From assembly GCF_003073045.1 (NCBI RefSeq), contig NC_037602.1:14759731-14823730 (forward strand): 64,000 nt of DNA, written 5' to 3'. Positions 38,985 to 53,400 of the stretch are shown piece by piece (positions within the stretch are counted from its first letter, which is position 1; each line of letters begins with the position of its first letter). Made by a program: the position numbers and the translations under genes. The notes below the pieces were generated by a model that was not told the origin of the DNA, did not search any database, and worked only from the letters and a program-made list of their open reading frames with translations. This stretch comes from Pomacea canaliculata. Its lineage: Eukaryota; Mollusca; Gastropoda; Architaenioglossa; Ampullariidae.

Positions 38985-39240
38985 TAATAATGATGAAGTG
39001 GATTTATATAGCACTTTTTCTCACCATCAAATGCAGGTTTAAAGTGCTGTATAAAAATTACGAAACAAATGATATTTAAAATCATAGTAAAATTTTAAAG
39101 TGGGAAAAAGGTAAGGGCCCTTGCTACCAGGCGGTAGATTATCACCCCTTCATTTGAAGGCCTGTTGAATTCATATAAATACTTGAACCACGTCCATGCT
39201 TGAACATATCCCCTCAAAACCCACGCAATCTACCCTGGAA
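38985..39240 (+). repeat. Dispersed repeat between FASTK gene B and COPE
   Basis: AATAATAATAATGATGAAGT, then TTTATATAGCACTTTTTC and TTTAAAGTGCTGTAT are shared with 31933-32070 and 34910-34995. The body runs on to about 39240. On the minus strand its ATT tract directly precedes the TTCCTTTAG acceptor of FASTK gene B. Confidence 0.5.
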
Positions 39241-39478
39241 AATAATTAAATTGACAGGGAAGTACAAAAGAAATATGCAGATCCTAAATCAAAGTTTAAA
39301 TGTACACAACCTCTGAAGAATGTAGGGTAGGTAATTATTTTCTGAAGTCTTATGAAGAGTAGTTTCCCTTCGGATGACCGGATATTGTGCGGCGATTCCA
39401 CGTCGCAACTCATCGTAAATATTATAAAGTCTACTGTCTCTAATTCTTGCTTAGCAGGAATACCCGTTGTAATCAGAT
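39241..39478. promoter_or_regulatory. Likely bidirectional promoter of COPE and FASTK gene B
   Basis: COPE starts at 39479 on the plus strand and FASTK gene B starts near 38970 on the minus strand. With the repeat at 38985-39240 removed, only about 240 bases are left for both promoters and the 5' UTR exon of gene B. The patch holds CpGs near 39380-39410. Promoter function is inference from the head-to-head layout. Confidence 0.4.
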
Positions 39479-42400
39479 ATGGCAAATCAAGGGGTAGACG
39501 AACTTTTTGATATTCGCACTGCATTGCTGATCGGTAATTATCAGCATTGTATTAACGAAGCCCAGAAATTGCACGTAAGTACATTTTATATGTACAGTGA
39601 TCGTGTATTGAAGTTATTTCTTCGGACAAACATCAAAAAGGTCTGATGCATGGGACTGAGTCGAAGACGTTTTTGTATCTGGATTAGTGCTGTTTAATTT
39701 AATCCATTCTCACATACTCTGGTATTATTTTAAAAATTACTAGGTGTTATTAATATTTGAAGACTGATGGTGACATACTCCTCTCGGTCAGATTTTGTGT
39801 TTGAAGGGTGCTGTTTTCAGCCTCACATCCTCGCCTTTTACAACAAAATGTGTCCATAACAGGTTAGCAGCCCAGAACAAAAGATTCAGCGCGATGTCAT
39901 AATGTATAGAGCCTACATTGCCCAGCGCAAATATGGTGTCGTCTTGGACGAGATTCGCCCAGGACAAGCAGACGAACTTCAGGCAGTGCGTATGTTTGCA
40001 GATTATTTGGCCAATGACTCAAAAAGGTGGGTTTCTTTTGGAACTTCAGAAAAAACGCTTTTTACTGGAATGACATTGATTTATAAGAGTTGCATTTCAT
40101 AACACTTCCAAAAAAAAACGTTGCCTAAGATCATTAAAACAAGATTTATTTATTGCTGGCAACTGGAATTTAATATGCAGATAACATACAAAGAAACTTT
40201 ATTCTTCCAAGCTTTCTGTAACACCTAACTCCTTCCCTGGTGTCAAAAATCATACACATTCAGGTCATTAAACTGATGTCATTCACTCCAATACAGTTGC
40301 TTTTATTATTATAATAGAATAATTCCATTTTCAGGGCACAGACTCATCTGTGATATTACGTGAAAATAGAACTGATGAGACCACATGACCTGTCTTAATC
40401 TTCAGATCTTGATTATTCATTCCAGGGATGCCATTGTACGTGATCTGGACTCTAAGTTGATAGGCAATGTTGACATGAGCAATAGCATTTTTGTGCTAAT
40501 GGCTGCTTCCATTTACTACCATGAACAGGTATGTTTCTTGCCTGAGGGCTGCACTGGACATGATAATAAAATCTCGTGGGGCAGAACATTTTCAGAATCA
40601 GGAAGTTAAAAATGAAATTATGTTGTCTGGTTAAAATGAGCGGGCCGGATGGGTTGAGCACCCTTAGTTTGTCGCTTCAGATGTTATCACAAACTTGGAA
40701 TTGTCTATTGATATATTTCTGATCACCTAAGATTTTAGTTTGGAATTCTTTGATATTTTACCATGATACTAAATTAGTTCAAATGAATTTATATACATTT
40801 ATGAAAAAAGATTAAGTAGTTTTTTTTTTTTGTATTGCTTCTGCATTTTAAAATTATGCTACAAGTTACAGCATGTGTTTTCCTGCTTGTGGCAGAATTA
40901 CGATGCAGCTCTAAGAGCCCTTCATCAGTCAGACAATTTGGAATGGTAAGAAATGCTTTAGAGTTTAGAGTATTTAGAAGAATGCAGATATGCAACCTCT
41001 TTAGTTGTTTTTTTTTTTTTACATTGGTGATTAACATTTAGAGAATTCAGTTTATTTTTGGTAGGGTATAATTAAATATGACTGTTAACTTTTGCAGTCT
41101 TGGAAAAAAAATAACCCTACAAAAATACTAAAAGGAGGGTAAAGAGAGATATATGTAGTTTTGCTTTTTTATTTATTTAAAATATTTTTCTTTCTGTTCA
41201 ATGTAGTATGACTTTGATGACAGAAATTCTTCTAAAAATGGACAGAGTGGATTTAGCCAAGTAAGTGTAAAACAGGAGAACAGGTATTTTTCATTTTTCC
41301 AGTTTTTGATTCTTAATTCCATTTTTTCATGCATAAGAGTTACGTTAATAAGGTTAATAAATAAAATTAAACAATTTCTTTGTTGAGACCAGACTGGTGC
41401 ATTATTTATAAACATGAACACACACAAATACCAGTTTCTTCTAACCTTGATCCTCCCATTGGTGATTATATTCGTTGTGCAGGAAAGAACTGAAACGCAT
41501 GCAGGACACAGATGAGGATAGTATCCTTACTCAGCTTGCTCAAGCTTGGTTCAACCTGGCAGTAGTGAGCATCATTTTATAACTCAGTGATGGTGTGCAT
41601 GTGCATGTGCAAGATGGGGTGAACGATAATATATTGATTTTAACTGTCAACCACACTATGTGTACATCCACACATAAGAGTCTCCATGATCTATTGGCAG
41701 TGAACTGCTAGTGCTTTGCCTTTCTAAGATGGTTCCCATTCCTTGGGTTTTTCTTTTTACCCCCTCCCCCTGAATAATTAGAATTTTCCAATCATTTGCT
41801 CAAACAAGTCTTGAATTGGATATTACAAGATTTTAGCCTTCATATTGCAGAGGATTACAGTGATGATAATGTCTATAGGGTGGCGACAAGTTCCAGGATG
41901 CCTACTACATTTTCCAGGAGCTGGCTGACAAACATGCCAGCACTCCTTTACTGCTGAATGGTCAAGCTGCCTGCTACATGGGGCAGGGGCGCTTTGATGA
42001 TGCAGAGTCTGTCCTTCAAGAAGCACTAGACAAGGTTGGCTTAGTTCTCATTGGTGTACTGAAGAAATTTACCCCATTTTTAACTGTCTTCTCCAACAAG
42101 CTCCTGTAAACGTGCTATTGCTTTTGTAGTTATATTACACTTTGTTTAAGCAGCTTGCCTGTTTCTTCATGTTTTCTCTCTAGGGTTTGGGTTGCTTTGT
42201 GTTCATCATGTAATCACTTTTCATGCCTTCCACTCATTGTGTGCATGTTATATGGCCATCTTTGTGTGCAAGAGATATTGCGAAGCTGATTACGTCAGAA
42301 GTTAGCTGCTTGCAAAGAAATGTGCTCTTATTATTTATTACCATCATCATCTGCTCTTGTGACTCTTAATTGGCTGATCATCTATTCTGATTCAATACTT

Positions 42401-43381
42401 ATACCATTCACTGATTGTGTCATGCAAATGGCATGTAACGAACCTATAGTCCAGTAAGTCATTCTTATTTTATGGGTAATGTTACAGGATAGCAACAATC
42501 CTGAAACACTGATCAACATGGTGGTGCTCACCCAGCACATTGGCAAATCACCTGAGGTAAAAACAGTCTGGATTTCATAATGAATGCATCTTAAGGATCT
42601 TTCTTAACTAGTCAGAACTTGATTAATTTTCACCTAATGAGCACATCTTGGTAAAATTAGCGAAATAACATGTTTGTCCAGAATGCTTTGTCATTTGTCT
42701 GTCATAGAAACTTGGCCCAACAAAAAGCCTAAACTTGTACATTTTGTCGATGAAGTTCGTATGCAGCATGCCTAAGCACAGCATCATGCTTATTGAGTGT
42801 ATGATCAATGCAATAAACAGTTGTAAGGGGAGCAGTTGCTTTTTTCAGTAAATCACGTGTCACATAGGTCACTTGGACAACTGCAGAAGTATACAAGCAC
42901 AGATCATAAGTGCTACCATGTTGACATATTTTTGCCTCCTTTTGCAATTATTTGGCATAGATTTGTTGTGATCTAATATATGTTTAAATTCTCCAGTTTG
43001 TTGACCAGGTGTTTGGTTAAATATGATTTCAGCTCAGTAACAGATACGTATCACAGCTAAAAGATTCACACAGAAGTCACCCATTTGTAAGAGATTATCT
43101 TCAGAAGGTAGGCTAATTTTCTTTTCTTTTTTGATGTGCAAACACACACATACAACTTTTAAAGCTTGCAACAAAGATCATAAGCCAACGATATTTGCAG
43201 AAAATTTCATTGATCATTATTTTCTAGATTTTTTAAAACCTTGCAATCAGAAATAAAAGATGAGAATAGATAGATAGAAGACATTGAATATTTACTAAAG
43301 ATTTTTTTTTTTAAACCTTTGTTGCAGGAGAGCGAATTTGAAAGAATAGCCAAAAATTATGCACCATCAGTTACTGCATAG
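39479..43381 (+). CDS. COPE: Coatomer subunit epsilon (COPE)
   Basis: Ten exons with perfect phases: 39479-39574, 39863-40026, 40426-40528, 40896-40945, 41207-41260, 41483-41564, 41879-42034, 42488-42556, 43033-43107 and 43328-43381, 300 residues (human 308). The start [20 protein letters not shown] matches the COPE N-terminus. Diagnostic pieces are [59 protein letters not shown] and [19 protein letters not shown]. The protein is a TPR-like helical solenoid that pairs with alpha-COP in the COPI coat, which returns cargo from Golgi to ER. It looks intact, with no frameshift. It is head to head with FASTK gene B and convergent with CTC1. ATTAAA at 43407 may be its poly(A) signal. Confidence 0.96.
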
Positions 43382-43412
43382 GTTATGTTGTTGAAAATGT
43401 GTTTACATTAAA

Positions 43413-44468
43413 TGTGTATTTGAGGGTTTTCTTACAAAAATGGATTTTGTTTTGAAAATTGTCCTGAAACTTCGAACTTCATACATGTTTGTGCTATTTT
43501 CCTTATAGTGCTACCAACTTTATGGAACTGTTTATGTTTTGTAGTACAACAGGATACAGCATAAGAACTAGCTTTGTTTGTTTTTGAAATGACCACTATT
43601 TATCTTATATATGTAGGATTACTTGCAGAGGAGCAGTTTAAAAATTCTTGAGTGGGACATTAAAGCATTTGGTATAGAAATTTATAGGGGAACAAAATTA
43701 TGACCTAGCTATTATGCACCTGCAATTCAATTTCGGCTAGGTTAAAAATTAGTGTAAAATTTCTGTTGAGACTTGTACAAATTGTTCCTTCAAATGAGAC
43801 AGGGGAAGTATATATTAAAAAAAAAAAGGGTGAATGATCGATGCACTAACTGTTGTAAATATTAAAGAAAATGCAATTTCAAGACCTTACGAGATTGTGA
43901 TTTAAAGGTGCAAATGTATGAAGGTGGAAAAAATATTTCTTGTTCTTCAAGGAATTTTATATGCAATGCAAATGCTATAAAATATAAATGATAATGTATT
44001 TGGAAGTCAGTAGTCTTTATAATACTGGTATAAAATTTGTGTCCATAATCACAACAGGTAATAAGATCTGTCTCTTGTGCCATTAGAAATGTACAAAAGC
44101 CTTGATAATGCAGAATTATATGTCAGATCAATACATTAGTAATTATAACAACACAAGGACATTCTAAACATAACGATACTTTGTGGACCTTGCCTACCAG
44201 CATGTTAAGATTCTGTTCACACCTTTGTAGATGCTTGATCATTGTCTGACACATGCTAAGATCTCATCTTGGTCTAGCAAGCAAGAATAAACAAACTTTG
44301 TCACAATCTGTGACTGAGTATCTTGATCATTGCCAGGTATTGACAACAGCAGAAGGGAGTAAAATTGGAGTTGTTGAGAGAAAAACAGTTGTTGGGGGAG
44401 GAGCTTTGCTTTGTCTTTCAGGAGAAAAGTGAGAATGTCTAGATTAAGTTCAGAATGCAAGGTTTCCA
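43413..44468. other. Intergenic DNA between convergent COPE and CTC1
   Basis: About 1 kb of AT-rich sequence should hold the two 3' UTRs. No exon, RNA or transposon was recognised. Confidence 0.45.
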
Positions 44469-47400
44469 TCAAACTTCCTGGATGTCAAGACATTCCAGTT
44501 GCAAGTACGGCAAACACAGCGTTTCCACAGTCAATTCACCGGTATTAATCTTTCGGGTCACCAAATCTGCAACAAAGGATGGAAGTTCAGTGATATGCAA
44601 AAGCTGCATTGAAATGACTCGGCAACACACTTTGTTGTGTAAATACTCATGTTTGTGTCAAAATGCATAATAATAAAAATAAATAATATGCAAAATTTGT
44701 GATGCACATACTCACACTCCTAAGGAGCATGTTTTTAGCGCTTAAGAATAAGAATGAAACATGGACAGCATATGAGGGACAGGAAAACAAACAATTAACA
44801 TATGAACTATAAAAGAATAAACAACTGTACTAAACGAAGAAGAAAATCAAAAATAGAAAACACAAAGAGGAACCAAAGAACAAGAACAAGAGCTAAGAGT
44901 AACATGATATTGCAAAAGGAAGGGTGTGAAAAAGGACTGGCATTATGAGAAAGGTTGTTAGGAGTAATCTTTACGGAAGAGGTGTGTATTCAGTGCACGT
45001 CTAAAGGATTCAATAGTGGGTAGGTGGCGGATATGGAAAGGCAAAGAGTTCCATTATGAGTAAGACTATTAAAGGTCGCGTGTGGAATGTAGCAAAGGAG
45101 GAGAACATACCGTTTTGGGACAAGTCATCGATGCCAGCTGCCTTTTTGTAGGATGACATGGACTTCTGCAGAAGCATTATGCACGGTCTCCTCACATCAA
45201 CACTGTTGCACAGTTGTGACACAAACACCTCAGCAGCAGTGCCACCAGGCCTGTCAAACTGTCCATTACAAGGGTGTCAGTTTTTCATATCATATCATAT
45301 TAAAGTACAATTTGAGCATAAACTTGAAACAACTAAGGTACAAAATCCTTTATCATGACATCATTTAAAATTCAGTGCAGCACACCTCTGCAGAAATGTC
45401 TGACCGAAGGAGGGAACAAATGCATTGTATCAATGTGTATAGTGAGAGATTGATAAAGTTTTGCATAGTGACATTAAATTATAACAAGATTTGATGAGCA
45501 CTACAAAATTTTGGAAAGCTATGGCATACATTTTGGATAAAAACTTCCCCTTGCTTCTGCACAACTTTCTCCAGGCAAAACCATTCTTGTTGAGAGAGTT
45601 TCAACAATCTTTGTGCGACATCCACTCCACCATATTTGATGGACACCAAGGCTTGGCATGATCCATCCTCTATCAGAATACTGTAAATAATAAAATGCTG
45701 ATAAATCACGGACAGTTCTGCCCTTCACTATACAAAGTACTCTATGCAGATTCCGTAAATGCCACAAGACTGCTTATTAAGATTGAGAGGGTATTTAATA
45801 CTAGATTTTAGACAAATTTTTGACATGATGTTATCTAATTTGACATACAGCCATTTGTTCAGGCTCATTTATTTTAAGCATCATTTTAACTGTTCCTTAG
45901 AATAAATCATATATGTTATCAAAGCCCTTAAGTAACTGGAATGTGGCAAAACTAGATACCTCATGTTTGATGACAGTATTGTGTGGCTGGAGTTGGTACA
46001 GGCAGGAGCTGTGCAGCTGACTGTATTCATGATGGCGCCACACAGACCACAATCTTGACTTCAGGCTGATCCGAAAGAACCGGCAGATCTGGCATTGGGC
46101 CATGAAGATAGTTTGGGATTTCTGATCTTCCCAGAGTGACACAAGTAACTGGAACTGTGCATCTTTCCAACTGACTGGTTCTCTGCTAGCTTCCTTGTTT
46201 GGGCTAGTGACCATTAGAACATTCTAGCATTGTAAAGATATATCAAGTTGGGTATTGTTATCGTACAAATTTTGGAAGTAGCATAAAACAAATGACTATA
46301 AAACTGTCAAATCCTCTCAGATGAACCCTGACTTCAGAAGGACTTTTTTAAAGTGGGAGCCCACAAAACACCTTTGTTTACATCCTGAAAATATTGGTTG
46401 GTCACATTTCTCATCAATAAGTCATCAAAAAAGTTTATTCATGAGTTGCTATAAATGGGCTAGCAAATACTGCACAACTGTTTGGGTATTATAAAATACT
46501 ACTTCAGCACACATTTCTAATCATGCATAGTAAGAAGTGTATTTAGCTTCAAACTAACACTCACAGGTTTGCTGTTTGTTTTGGTCCACTGAGGATGCGC
46601 AGACTGGACACAGATAAAAACTGAAAATATGTGTTTCCTGACCTTGACACCCTCTTATCAACTCTGAGAAACTCCACCATCATCCCTTGAACAGAGGGTA
46701 GTATACTTTTCTTAAGACCTGTTTTCTTTGGTTGACTGGGCGGTTTTTGGTTTGGTTTTTTTATTGGGAGGGGGCAGTGGTGTTATTTAGAAAGAACAGA
46801 CCTATGAAACAAAAACTTTCAAAATAAACGTGTTAAATTATTTTACATTTAACAAACTTATAGGGTTTAGGAGAGAACATAAAACATCTGTTCAGATTTG
46901 TCATTATGTAATGAAAAAAAAACAAAACAAAACAAAAAAGTGGATTAGAATTGTGGCATACACTTCGATGTTTCAAAAACTAGGTTTAGCAGAATTTTTA
47001 TTGTCACATAAACATGATGACTATCATAACATTTTATTATGACATCAACTCCCGTCTTCCTCTAAATAAATACCAGGGAGGAGGCCTAGTGGATATATGA
47101 CAGCTGTGTTATTGAAGTAGACTCTTGCACTAGATGGTCCCTGCATGGAGTCTTTTACTCCCACACACAAGCATCTGCCCTTCAAACAGCCCTGTAAGGT
47201 ATCTGCAATTTAAAAAAGCAATCAAAACAAGAACTTAAAAAATCCTGTCTTCAAAAGAATGCAGCCAAGAAATGCAATGGAAAACAAAAGCTTGATTCTT
47301 GCTAAAAGACAGCTAATAAGCCTTGAAGAGGCATTCAGATTATTTATACTCTGAAACACTTTCCTGCTTTGGAAATATGACAGTGTCCTAACTGAACTGA

Positions 47401-50400
47401 TGACAGGTGCTGATCGAGTGTTGTGTCTCTGGAACGCCATGGAGGGAGCAGAAAAGTTGATAGAAAAAGACACAGAAAGAGAAAAGATATAAAATAATGT
47501 GGAGCATTTTGTTGCATCTGATGGGAATAAAAATGTTCTCCAAATCATACAGGTCTGCTAGTGTTACTTTACCTGGATGAACCATGTGGAGGCAGTTGTT
47601 AGTTGTTCCTGCTGTGGACATGTGCATACTCAACTGAGGATGTTTGCGCCACATGATGATACCCATAAAACTTACCAGCATGCCAGGTTCCTAACAAAAC
47701 AAAAGCTTGGATTAGACTGACTTAATTTCAAAAGTTCTATCTGTTCACACTCACATGAAAGCTTCATATTCCTCCTGTTTTTAATGTCAGCCATAAGATT
47801 TTTACATGATATAGTGACAGCACACATTTTGAGATTAAAATTAATGTTCTTTATTAAGAAAGGCAGCTTTCCATAAACAAACATCCATCCATACACATGC
47901 ACGCCTACATGCACACACAAAAATCCCTTAAGATACAGAAAAAAATTTTCAATGAATTAAAGTTGCAATGCTAAGTCCTTGCATCAGTTTTTACAATTTT
48001 ATAAACAGACTGCAATTAACATACTGTCATTGTATCAAATAGATTTTGTCACTTGCTTTGTTCAGATTACTAAAAAAATTCTGACAAAAGTTTCCAGTTG
48101 AAAGAAGTGGGTAAAAGGGGCAGAGGTAAAGAACTATTATAAATGTGCATAAGCATTCACGCACAACTACATTACTATTTCTCCCTCAGCCCATCACCCA
48201 CACTGTGCACAACACTCCAACATTGTAATGTCTGTGTATGCACAATGATGAAGGAAACACCTTGATTTTACATGTCCATTCTGTGACCTAAAAATTGATA
48301 CTAGTGTTAAAATTGTTTAGAAACCCAACTTACCATCAGACATGAGATAATCAATACTCAGCATTCTTGTTTGCTTGGATGCATCCTCAGTCTGTTATTT
48401 CCAAACAAAATGACAAAAACAAATAACTGAAACACATGTATCACTCAAGTCACAGCATCAAAGGGTTCTGAACTAATCTCCTTTTTCCACAGTTATAGAA
48501 CCTTTATTATAACCAGTTACAGAACCTAATAGGAAAAAAGAGACTCATTATAATGCATGAATTCATGACAAATCTTTGCATATATACAGATTCATAACTT
48601 GATTATATTTTTGATGACCTCACCACTCCAGCTAAGCTCTTTAATCCCCCAAAAATCTGCTGCAGGACAAATACTTACTGTAAAACTGTTAAAGATTCTG
48701 TCTATTTCAGCTTCATCAGACACTTTAACCTCTGTCATAGCTGCACCGTTCTGAAGAGCTTGAAGTTTCTTGTCCATTTGTGGCCAAAGGAGGGCATGTT
48801 TATCTCCAGAGTATTTCATGCTGAAGCAGTACAACCCTTTTGGCTGGATAGCATCATGCCACATGCAGCTTCTATTTCTGAAAGCCAAGACCAGTGGCTG
48901 ACTTGCTGAAAAATCTCCTAAAGTGATGAAGCTTCCCTTCCCAGATGACACTGATGTCATCAGAGTAGCTAACGATGAAATATTTTTAGAAGACAAAGTT
49001 TTATGTTCTGCATGTTTTACTGAAGAAAGGTTTATCGCCTCATTTTTAAAATCAGTCACTTGTTTCTGGTTTATTTCTGGATCAAGAGAACCATTAGCAA
49101 CACACTTTGAGTGAGCAGGATTTTCTCTGTTAGGATTTAACAAGAATACCTTCAGCAAAAAACTGCAGTCTCGACTCTGATGTAAGGTTAGTCTTAGCTA
49201 AAAGAGACTCTTTGCTGGTGATGTAAACCAGATATGAATTATTACATTCATATTTTTCTGCCATTTTTCTTCTACTCTCAGACCTCAGACGCTTCTCATG
49301 CCCGGCAAAGCTATGAGTACTATCTTCAGATGCATGTTTTTGAGCTGAACAGGCGGGTGGTGACAGATGCTTTTTGTCCACCAAAATACAATCACAGGTT
49401 GAAATGATGAGATAGTGTATATGGTCTGTTGTGATGCTCTGATGGTTACTGCTGTTGCTAAAAGCTTCCTTGACCACAAGGTACTTAGTCACCAACAAGA
49501 GATGGCCCAGACAACAAGGATGGATAAAAGGACAAGACATCCGTTGTCCAGGATGGAGTCCATTACAGTGACATGAGGAAGAACACTGGTGGGTCAACTC
49601 TGGAGTTTCTGAATCAGAACTAAGCACAACAACGTTCATCTTGTCCTTATCACTCTGAAGCTGTAAACGACCTGTGACTGGGTTCAAAGCCAGCCAGCCC
49701 AAAAAAGGCTGAAAAAAAAAAAAATGAAAATGCAACAATATGTAAATTAATTCAAGATTACTTAGACTATATAATAATTGGTAACAGTTTAACAGCATTG
49801 TACATATTTGTTCTAAGGTAATTGGTGTCAAGTAGAGGGACGTGAATTCTTTTTGCGATCAGAATTTCCAAAAAGCTAGTAGCTTTTTGTCCTAGCATGT
49901 GCTATTGAGTTCAGGCAGATGTTATGTTATGCCTGTATGCAGAAGTAGTCAGACAGTCGTCCCTTGACCGGCATCTGTCATTGCAGGGAGCACATGGATA
50001 GATGCAGTAGCTGACTGGGCCTGCTACTCTTTCCTGGGTGTACAGGATGACCAGTCCAGTCTTTAATGTTCTATAAGCCAGTTTTTCCTCTGGTCTACGC
50101 AGTCGACTATGCTCCAAGGTGCTTTGAAGGATAGTCTTCGACAAGGTGTTGTGATGGGTCACATGGTCAAAGAAGACCTTATGTTATCTGACTGTTGAAA
50201 GTAGAGGTTACTGGTGTCCTATGAGTGTGGTAGTCTTGTATGCAGAAGTAATAAGCGCTTGAAATCATTTGTACCCTCTGCTGTTTAGCTGCTTAACTAT
50301 AGAAGAATTGTAGGTTGTGTGAGTGCATGATATTTAAGGTGTGCTTTATGAATGGTGATTCAGCATGATTATTTCAAGGCCAGCAAGATGACAAAATATG

Positions 50401-53400
50401 ACAACAAAAATCGTTCACGGTAATCAAACATGTTCAATGTGGTGACCAGCAAACTAGTCAATACAGTGCTATACAACAGAATACTAGTCAAAAGTTTCTG
50501 CAGTGTAATAAGCTTTACTTCTTAAACTCATGAATGGGAATAAATTTCACAATCGAGTTCTCTTCTTCCACAAAATTGCCTTAGAAACCAACGGCAGATT
50601 ATAGTACTTGTTTGCTGGCTTTTGTGCTTAGTCAGGAGTTAAGGCAATTTTCCTGGTGTAGTTTCCAGAAGCAACTTGAAGTACCCACAATCATACCTTT
50701 GTGCTTTTCTCCACAAACTTTCTTGTGGAATATGTCCATAAGTTTTCACAGTCAGTTCGTTGTGTCTCTAGATCTATGTCGGACACACTGGCATTGTCCA
50801 AATCCATCTGCTTCAGATCTCCAAGCTGTGTCAGTATGGGAATATTATAGTCCTGAAAAAAATGAATTAATGCAATTAATGAAAGTGTCCCTTTCTGGAG
50901 ATTACTGAATATCTCAACAAGCCATATAACAAAAATATGATTTCTACTGTTCTAGAATGTTATGTGAGTCTATCTAATGTATATTGAAACATATTAACAG
51001 TCTGTCACATAGAATGTCCTGATATGATGTCTCTTATATCTTGGAGTCCATGAAATCATATTATACCCTACAAGTCCATTAAATTATTTTGTACCTCACG
51101 CTGCATGAGATACTGATCAAGTCTTTACACACATTGGACATGCGCTTGTTCATGTACACACACAAATACCCAAAATAAATTATTGTTTTTCTTTAATGTA
51201 TTTTAAGACTAAAATATTTTCTCACCTGATCATTGGCAAATGGACAAAAAGCTTCAGGCTGACAAAATTCCAGAAGAAAATTCCTTCGACGCCTTTCTAC
51301 ACCCTGATTCCAAACTTTATACACCAGGTGTCTCATCACATTCTTTACATTAAACTGTGATCTGCAGTAAAGACAAACTATTTTTATAAAAAGGTAAATT
51401 GGTTGTCCTTGCAAAAACTTTAACCATTAAAATGACCATGAATAGAAAATGTTACTTTAGCTGCAGCCTTCTGTGATGACAGAAGTGAGACTTTTAATGA
51501 TCTTTCCCCCAAAATTAATCTCCCCCTAACAAAAAAAACCCCTAACAAAACCACAATACATTTTTGTGTCAATGTGAGCACATATTGTTTTTCACACATA
51601 ACAGGCACCATAAAGCATATGTGCTCTTAAGTTAATAAACAAAAGTTTATCAAAAATCAAATGCATTTTTGGAACAAACTAATGTCAACACAACAGGCGA
51701 ATGAGCATACACATCTTCTTTACTATATATAACAGTCCCTGAAAGGCCTGTTAACCTGCAAAATTTGCGAACATGTACAAGTAAGGAAAAGAGTTGGGGA
51801 TGATTATACAACAGAGCCCAGACCTGACACTCAGCGTTGTCACAATGTTCTGGTGAAGGTGAATGAGAGCCAGTGTGTCAGACATAGTGAAGCTGTCATC
51901 ACGTAGGAGACTTTGAAGAGACCCTTGCTGCTCTTCTCTTTTTGTCTCAGAGGGTTTCTTTAAAAAAAAAAAAATCTGATGCAAAATTGTTCATACTTGG
52001 CTATATTATTTGCACATTTAAGTTCATGCCACACTAGTCAAGGCTCTCAGAAAAGTGGGTGGGAAATAGCGAAGAAAAAAAAAAGTGTTACTAAAACCAA
52101 AGCAGATATAAAGTTGAGAGAAATAGCAACCATTGGTATGTGGAACAACCACACTTTATACTAGAAGGAGTGGACAGATCATTCTGTGATCACCATTTCT
52201 CAAGACAGGCCTGAGTGGTGGACCTTAGCTGCTGCATCTATCTATGAATTGCCCCAAACACCAGTATTTTTAAAAGGACAAAGCACTGACTAAGCAATGA
52301 GTGCAACCTAGAAATACTTCTTTATTATTAAGTATTACCTGTCAAAGGAAAATAAATTGTGTATATGTGATGTGTAAAAATGCAGGTTATGTAATGAAGA
52401 CTAAATGGAAACAAAAATATAAAAAATAGCTACTTACTTTTTGTAAAATGCAGATTCTTGATCTGACACAACAAAACAGCTGCTTCTCTTTTCGTCTAGA
52501 GGAAAGAAAACAGTGCTTCAAAAAGTAGTCATCTGAGTAGAACAATAAATATTGTTCCTGCTTAAAAATTGTATTACAAGATAAAGCCATAAATGTTATG
52601 TACTGATATGAAAACTTACATGGATGTGAAAGAATTGTAAATTTTTTGCTTCAATGCTGTGTGGTCAAATAGGTATTTACGTACTGGAATTTATGGTAAT
52701 ATCAAAAAGTATAAAAACATTGCAATCATCTACAAATATATCTTTTAAGAACCCCCTGAAGAAACAACACCTATATAGGGTTTAACACTTCAGGTTAAAG
52801 AGATATAATACAAGCACTTCCAACATTTCACAAAAAATTTCACTGCATACATTTCAGATGACAAATATAAAAAAAAAAAAGACAAAAATGGTAGGGGGGT
52901 CTCTTTAAAAAAAAAAACTGCAATCATTGAAACATTAATATATCACAGAAAAATAAAGCCACCCAATCCCAAGATCATCCAGTCTCTTATCTACCACCCA
53001 AACACCTAAACATTTCTTTCCCGCTACTACAAAATAACTAAATAAAAAATGAAAGCAATTTCCTTGTGAAAATCTAGAACTGAGGTAGAACACATGCATA
53101 AAGTATGGGAGTATCATTACACAATGACAGTGATAAAACATGCATGCCTACAATTAGAAAAAGAAACAGGCTTGCAAAGTGTATTTGCATATGCACTGGA
53201 CGTGAAAAATTATGTTCATTTCCTTGCAACATGCCCACAATAAAACTCATAACAAACCTGTGGGCAAATTCTCTGGTGAACATTGTAAAGAGTAACAATG
53301 TCTCCCACTTCTAAAGACTTGTGATGTTTTAACTTCGGCAGATGAGTCAGAAACAGTCTAGAAAGAAACGGGAGAGAAAACATGGTGACTTGATTCTACA

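Noticed and set aside
49130..49160. Short GT-AG intron to explain the CTC1 frame break
   Set aside because: The only candidate is 23 bases, too short, and its removal gives a stop soon after; a one-base indel fits better.
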